From the NCBI GenBank assembly GCA_963827855.1, contig CAWHBY010000004.1, positions 248,001 to 312,000 of the forward strand: a stretch of 64,000 nt of DNA. Direction: 5' to 3'. This document shows, piece after piece, positions 60,680-64,000 of the stretch. How positions within the stretch are numbered: position 1 is the first letter of the stretch; every line of letters begins with the position of its first letter. Origin of the DNA: DTPU01 sp963827855. GTDB lineage: Bacteria; Planctomycetota; Phycisphaerae; Sedimentisphaerales; Anaerobacaceae. A program made the translations under genes and the position numbers. Under the pieces are notes generated by a model, which saw nothing but the letters and a program-made list of their open reading frames with translations, was not told where the DNA came from and ran no database searches.

Positions 60680-62451
60680 ATGAAAACGACGGCAAGTCGG
60701 GACAGGGGGATTGTGGGGGCCATCATCGGGGTCGGCATCGGCGTCTGTTGCTGCGCGCCAGCGACTCTCTGGGGCCATAGACCTTCGTTCACGGGGAGCG
60801 ACAAACCCCTGGGGCTGAGCGAGTATCTCATGCACGGCCAGATGGAGGCCGAGGCCGTTTGGGTCATGAAAGGGGACAGGGCCTGCGGGGACGCCCAGGG
60901 GGCCGGTGGACCGCAGGTCGGAGCCATCCCTTCGACCTTCAGGAACCCGGTCTTGCAGGGCTCATTCCCGGATCCATCCATCTGCCGCGTCGGATCCCGC
61001 TACTACCTGGTGAACGGCTCGCAGGCGTGGTTCCCCGGCCTTCCCGTGCACTGCAGCAGCGATCTGGTCCACTGGGACCTGATCGGCTACGTGCTCAACA
61101 GGCCAGAGAAGACCCCGTGGGCCAGGACAGGGGGGCCGGAGGCCGGAATATGGAGTCCCACGATCCGCTATGGAAATGGCCTGTTCGTCGTGACAGCTAC
61201 GGCCAGGGGCGTGGGGTCCTTCTGTGCGACGGCCGTAGATCCCAAGGGGCCCTGGTCTGATCCTGCCTGGCTCGCGTGTCCGCCCGACGCCGTGCCTTCT
61301 CTGTTCCTGGACGACGAAGGGACGGCGTGGGTCATCGCCACGCGGCAGGTCCGATCCGGCGGGGACGAAGGACATCTCACGGTCTCCGCACAGAAGGTGG
61401 ACCTCCTGGCGGGCATCCTGGCCGGGCCGGCCATTCCCTTGATCGATCTCGACGGAAGGATAGGGGCCGCTGCGGTGTCTCGTCTGTACAAGATCGAGGG
61501 CGCATATTGCCTTCGGGTTTCCGGATGGGACGATCGGACGCGGCTGGAACGCGTCTTCTGGGGTGATTCCGCCGGGGGGCCTTACCGGTCGGATTCGAGC
61601 TGTGAAGGGGTGTCTGCCGAAGGCCAGCCCGCGGGGACCTCCTGGTCCGGCCCCAGCGACTGGGTCCATGTCCCTGAGAAGGACTGGTGGGCAGTCCAGG
61701 CGGGCGTCCGGTCTGACCCGGGGCGGTGCGTGGCCGGGGCCGAGACCTTCCTGGCCTCTGTGACCCAGCGGGCCGGCCGACCGGTCCTGGGAGGACCATC
61801 GGCCGGCAAGAACCTGGACAGCCGCCGTCCAGACCTGACGTGGGCTCCCCTTCCTGCAGACCTACCGCGGGACGATTTCAGCGCCAATGGGCTGGCCTTG
61901 TGCTGGAATACCTACTGCCCGCCTGCGGACAACAGATGGTGGAGCCTCTCTGATCGGCCGGGCTACCTGAGGCTCCGCCCGCTTCCTGGCGTGCCGACCC
62001 AGGCCGGCCCCCTTGCGCTGTGGGCCAGACGGGTCGAGCACTTTGGCTTCCGGCAGTCACCCGGATGGAGTTCGAGCCCAGCTCTGCTGACGAGATCGCC
62101 GGCCTGATCCTCATGCGAGACCATGGGCATCAATACCGCCTTGAGGTGGGGCTTTCGGATCGCAGACCCTGTGTCAGCCTCTACAAGGTGAGTGGCCAGG
62201 AGAGTTGGATCATTGCCCGCCGGCCCATGCAGGGTAAGGCCTTCTGTCTGGGCGTTCGGGCCAGGGGGTTGGAGCTGGAGTTCATGGCTGGAGCCGGCGA
62301 AGAAGACATGGCGGTCATCGGCGAGGCACAGGATGGCAGCATCCTTTGTGCGCGGGCTGGAGGCGCGTTTGTAGGCTTCTATGCCAGCAACCAGGGCGGA
62401 GGCCGCGAGAACGCTGCGGACTTCGACTGGTTCGAGTACGGCAACCGGTAG
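60680..62451 (+). pseudogene. GH43-type glycoside hydrolase with C-terminal beta-sandwich, interrupted by one frameshift
   Basis: AAGGAGG lies 6 nt before the ATG at 60680, with a signal-like N-terminus (GIVGAIIGVGIGVCCCAPA). The five-bladed propeller of GH43 shows SFPDPSICRVGSRYYLVNGS with the base Asp, GIWSPTIRYGNGLFVV, and the likely acid Glu in YKIEGAYCLRVSG. Such enzymes cleave arabinose, xylose or galactose linkages. The first frame passes LWARRVEHFGFR and then runs off to 62107. The other frame continues with MEFEPSSADEIAGLILMRD and FDWFEYGNR, the usual C-terminal sandwich. One extra G at 62052-62053 restores one chain of about 590 residues. Confidence 0.88.
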
Positions 62452-62487
62452 CCTCGATTTGGCGAGGGGCTATGGCAAGATAGGGGG

Positions 62488-62516
62488 TTGACCCCCACGC
62501 GTCGGGCTGCTATAAG
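62488..62516 (+). promoter_or_regulatory. Promoter of tRNA-Lys
   Basis: TTGACC, a 17-bp spacer and TATAAG lie 17 bp before the mature tRNA. Confidence 0.7.
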
Positions 62517-62532
62517 GCGTAGCCCTCAACAT

Positions 62533-62605
<73 letters not shown>

Positions 62606-62704
62606 GTAGCGGATTCAGGGCAGAGATAACTGCGCATCCGAGTCGCGGATTGGGTGCGGCCTCCGGAGGGGACCTGCAGGGTCCCAGAATCTCCCCTATA
62701 AGGG

Positions 62705-62732
62705 TTGACATTCGATGGTCGGAATGTATACA
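62705..62732 (+). promoter_or_regulatory. Promoter of the PEP-CTERM-like gene
   Basis: A perfect TTGACA, a 16-bp spacer and TATACA lie 106 bp before the ATG at 62838. Confidence 0.65.
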
Positions 62733-62837
62733 ATGGGCCTATAATCCTACGGAAGGGGGTTACGGGCTATTGGGGTATCCCAAGAGCGAGGGATCGCGCC
62801 AGACGGTTTTCTCAACTTGCGTGAGGAGGATCACACG

Positions 62838-63509
62838 ATGCGATCACTGGCTTTCATTCTAGGCTTCATTGGGGTCCTGGCGGGCCCGGCAATGGCGGCG
62901 ACTACGCTTACGGCCCATGTGACTGCGGACGACGACTTCGAGTTCTACATCAGCACCGACACCAGTACGGCGGGCACGTCCTTGGGTACAGGGACAAGCG
63001 AGCCAGACGGCTGGATGACGAGTTGGACCTTCTCGCAGGCTCTGACGCCAGGCGTCACGAATTACATCCACGTCAGGGCCTGGGATCTGCGGACAGTCAT
63101 TGCCGCCTTTCTTGGCGATTTTACACTGAGCAACACCGATTTCCGTTTCAGCAATGGCGGTCAGACCCTGTACACCGACTCCGAGAACTGGAAGATCAGC
63201 GACACCGGGTTCGGCGTGGGCTACTACTCGCCGGACACCATCGGACCCAACAACTGGAACACTCCGCCGTGGTACAATCGGGTCGTTGGCATCTCCGGCA
63301 GCGCCGAATGGATCTGGAGCGACGGTGGTGCTTGGAGTGAGAGCGATGGCGTGACCCACTCGGTTCGGTACTTTGAAGCGGTGATCCTGCCATACGGCAC
63401 GGACGACCCCCCCGTGGACGAGCCCTCGGTCCCAGTTCCGGGCGCCGTTCTCCTGGTCAGCGTTGGCGCAGGTATTGTGGGGTTGTTCCGCGCACGCAAG
63501 ACGTCCTAG
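62838..63509 (+). CDS. Secreted protein with PEP-CTERM-like C-terminal sorting signal
   Basis: About 223 residues from the ATG at 62838 (GGAGG 9 nt upstream). A signal peptide (LAFILGFIGVLAGPAMA) is followed by a beta-rich, Trp- and aromatic-rich domain (LTAHVTADDDFEFYISTDT, GVTNYIHVRAWDLRTVIAAF, EWIWSDGGAWSESDGVTHS) with the look of a lectin-like sandwich. The C-terminus VPVPGAVLLVSVGAGIVGLF followed by RARKTS has the Pro-containing motif, single helix and basic end of exosortase substrates, with VPVP in place of the classic VPEP. No exosortase gene is in the window. A strong terminator follows. Confidence 0.85.
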   Translation: MRSLAFILGFIGVLAGPAMAATTLTAHVTADDDFEFYISTDTSTAGTSLGTGTSEPDGWMTSWTFSQALTPGVTNYIHVRAWDLRTVIAAFLGDFTLSNTDFRFSNGGQTLYTDSENWKISDTGFGVGYYSPDTIGPNNWNTPPWYNRVVGISGSAEWIWSDGGAWSESDGVTHSVRYFEAVILPYGTDDPPVDEPSVPVPGAVLLVSVGAGIVGLFRARKTS

Positions 63510-63529
63510 CTTTGGACATCGGACACGAG

Positions 63530-63565
63530 AGGCCGAACGCACGAATGTGCGGCTCGGCCTTTTTC
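63530..63565 (+). terminator. Rho-independent terminator after the PEP-CTERM-like gene
   Basis: A 12-bp stem with one bulge (AGGCCGAACGCAC paired with GTGCGGCTCGGCCT) and a 4-nt loop is followed by a T-rich tract. Confidence 0.85.
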
Positions 63566-63570
63566 TTTTC

Positions 63571-64000
63571 TCATACCGCCACTGAGCGAGCCCTGGCTTC
63601 CGCACCCGCAGCAGCCGGGGTCCCGGCCCTGATCCGCAGCCGGTCGAGTGCCTCACTGGCCAGACTCAGGTACTCGCGGGCTGCACGGCTCTCCGGCGCA
63701 TAGGTGAGTATCGTATGCTGGAGACTGGGGGCTTCAGCCAGGGCAACGGCTGTGTGAATCACGGTGTCGAAGACCAGTGACCCGAAGGCCCGTCGCATTC
63801 CCTGCTGCAATTGCCGGCTGAGCGCGGTCCTGTCATCCACAAACGTCAAAACCAGGCCAAGAGGCTGTACCACGCACGGGCAGAACCGGTTGCGGAGCAG
63901 CCGGACGGTATCCAGCAGCCGCTGCAGGCCCTCCAACGCGTAGTAGTGGACCTGGACGGGCGCGAGCACGTCGGTGCTGGCGACCAGGGCGTTGATGGAC
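63571..64000 (-). CDS. ParA family ATPase, partial (paralog of 46171-46956)
   Basis: The reading frame continues off the right edge, so the N-terminus with the Walker motifs is missing. The visible 143 residues match the C-terminal half of the first ParA: SINALVASTDVLAPVQVHYYALEGLQRLL, described here as the start, corresponds to the LNALVASHYL and QVHYYALEGLKRLL region. Later segments (LGLVLTFVDDRTALSRQL, FDTVIHTAVALAEAPS, ILTYAPESRAAREYLSLA) align as well. The C-terminus has an extra Ala/Arg-rich tail. Its partner gene would lie outside the window. Confidence 0.88.
   Translation of the reverse strand, partial: SINALVASTDVLAPVQVHYYALEGLQRLLDTVRLLRNRFCPCVVQPLGLVLTFVDDRTALSRQLQQGMRRAFGSLVFDTVIHTAVALAEAPSLQHTILTYAPESRAAREYLSLASEALDRLRIRAGTPAAAGAEARARSVAV

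Overview
The window is about 61% GC and looks like a piece of a planctomycete chromosome, probably from the Phycisphaerae side of the phylum. The assignment is inferred from gene content. The markers are a PVC-type small basic protein (21854-22030), a sigma factor fused to a membrane anchor and a large sensor-like domain (51989-53818), an ASPIC/UnbV FG-GAP protein beside an HzsA-like di-heme propeller protein, a prepilin of the planctomycete type, two LTD/CotH surface proteins and a PEP-CTERM-like protein. Many products carry Sec, Tat or lipoprotein signals and several act on sugars (GH43, ThuA, two Tat-exported TIM barrels), which suggests a heterotroph that feeds on polysaccharides.

Layout. 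1-9157 is a minus-strand operon of secreted proteins behind a clear promoter: HzsA-like di-heme propeller, FG-GAP/UnbV protein, ten-heme propeller cytochrome, Reg_prop propeller, and an ABC-type binding protein cut by the window edge. 9188-10150 is an ABC-2 permease. 10299-21168 is a plus-strand operon: three SPFH/HflK-HflC proteins, a P1B metal ATPase, an ABC ATPase with its permease, and a membrane-anchored helical protein. 21380-23857 holds a small membrane protein, the small basic protein, a terminator, a 458-bp palindrome-rich non-coding element, and folD. 23920-33397 is mixed: DUF2007-like, LTD/CotH, Tat TIM barrel, tRNA-Cys, csrA, a membrane protein, a lipoprotein with DUF362, and a secreted protein. 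33591-40012 is an acyl-CoA block (ADP-forming synthetase, CoA-transferase/GNAT fusion) followed by an amino-acid permease and an M48 peptidase. 40042-43101 has an oxidoreductase, a MITE-like element, a dUTPase-like protein and glyA. 43511-47366 has a GLUG-thioredoxin fusion, GrpB, and ParA with a cysteine-rich partner. 47443-53818 is a minus-strand cluster: fused sigma factor, secreted protein, beta-helix protein, prepilin. 54134-62451 carries ThuA, a TIM barrel, a DUF1646 transporter, the second LTD/CotH protein and a GH43. The right end has tRNA-Lys, a PEP-CTERM-like protein and part of a second ParA.

The most unusual feature is non-coding. At least ten intergenic gaps are filled with short degenerate tandem repeats of fixed period (mostly 7 bp, sometimes 8, once about 10). 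Each locus has its own unit sequence, and in most the left and right halves are inverted relative to each other, so the gap could fold as a long hairpin. They resemble in form the STRR heptamers of cyanobacteria. They occupy several consecutive junctions of the SPFH/ATPase/ABC operon, and the genes just downstream of them lack a recognisable Shine-Dalgarno sequence.

Four genes (ABC ATPase, CoA-transferase, a secreted protein, GH43) are each split by one apparent single-base indel in a short homopolymer. This fits consensus errors in the assembly better than four independent pseudogenes, but the sequence alone cannot decide.
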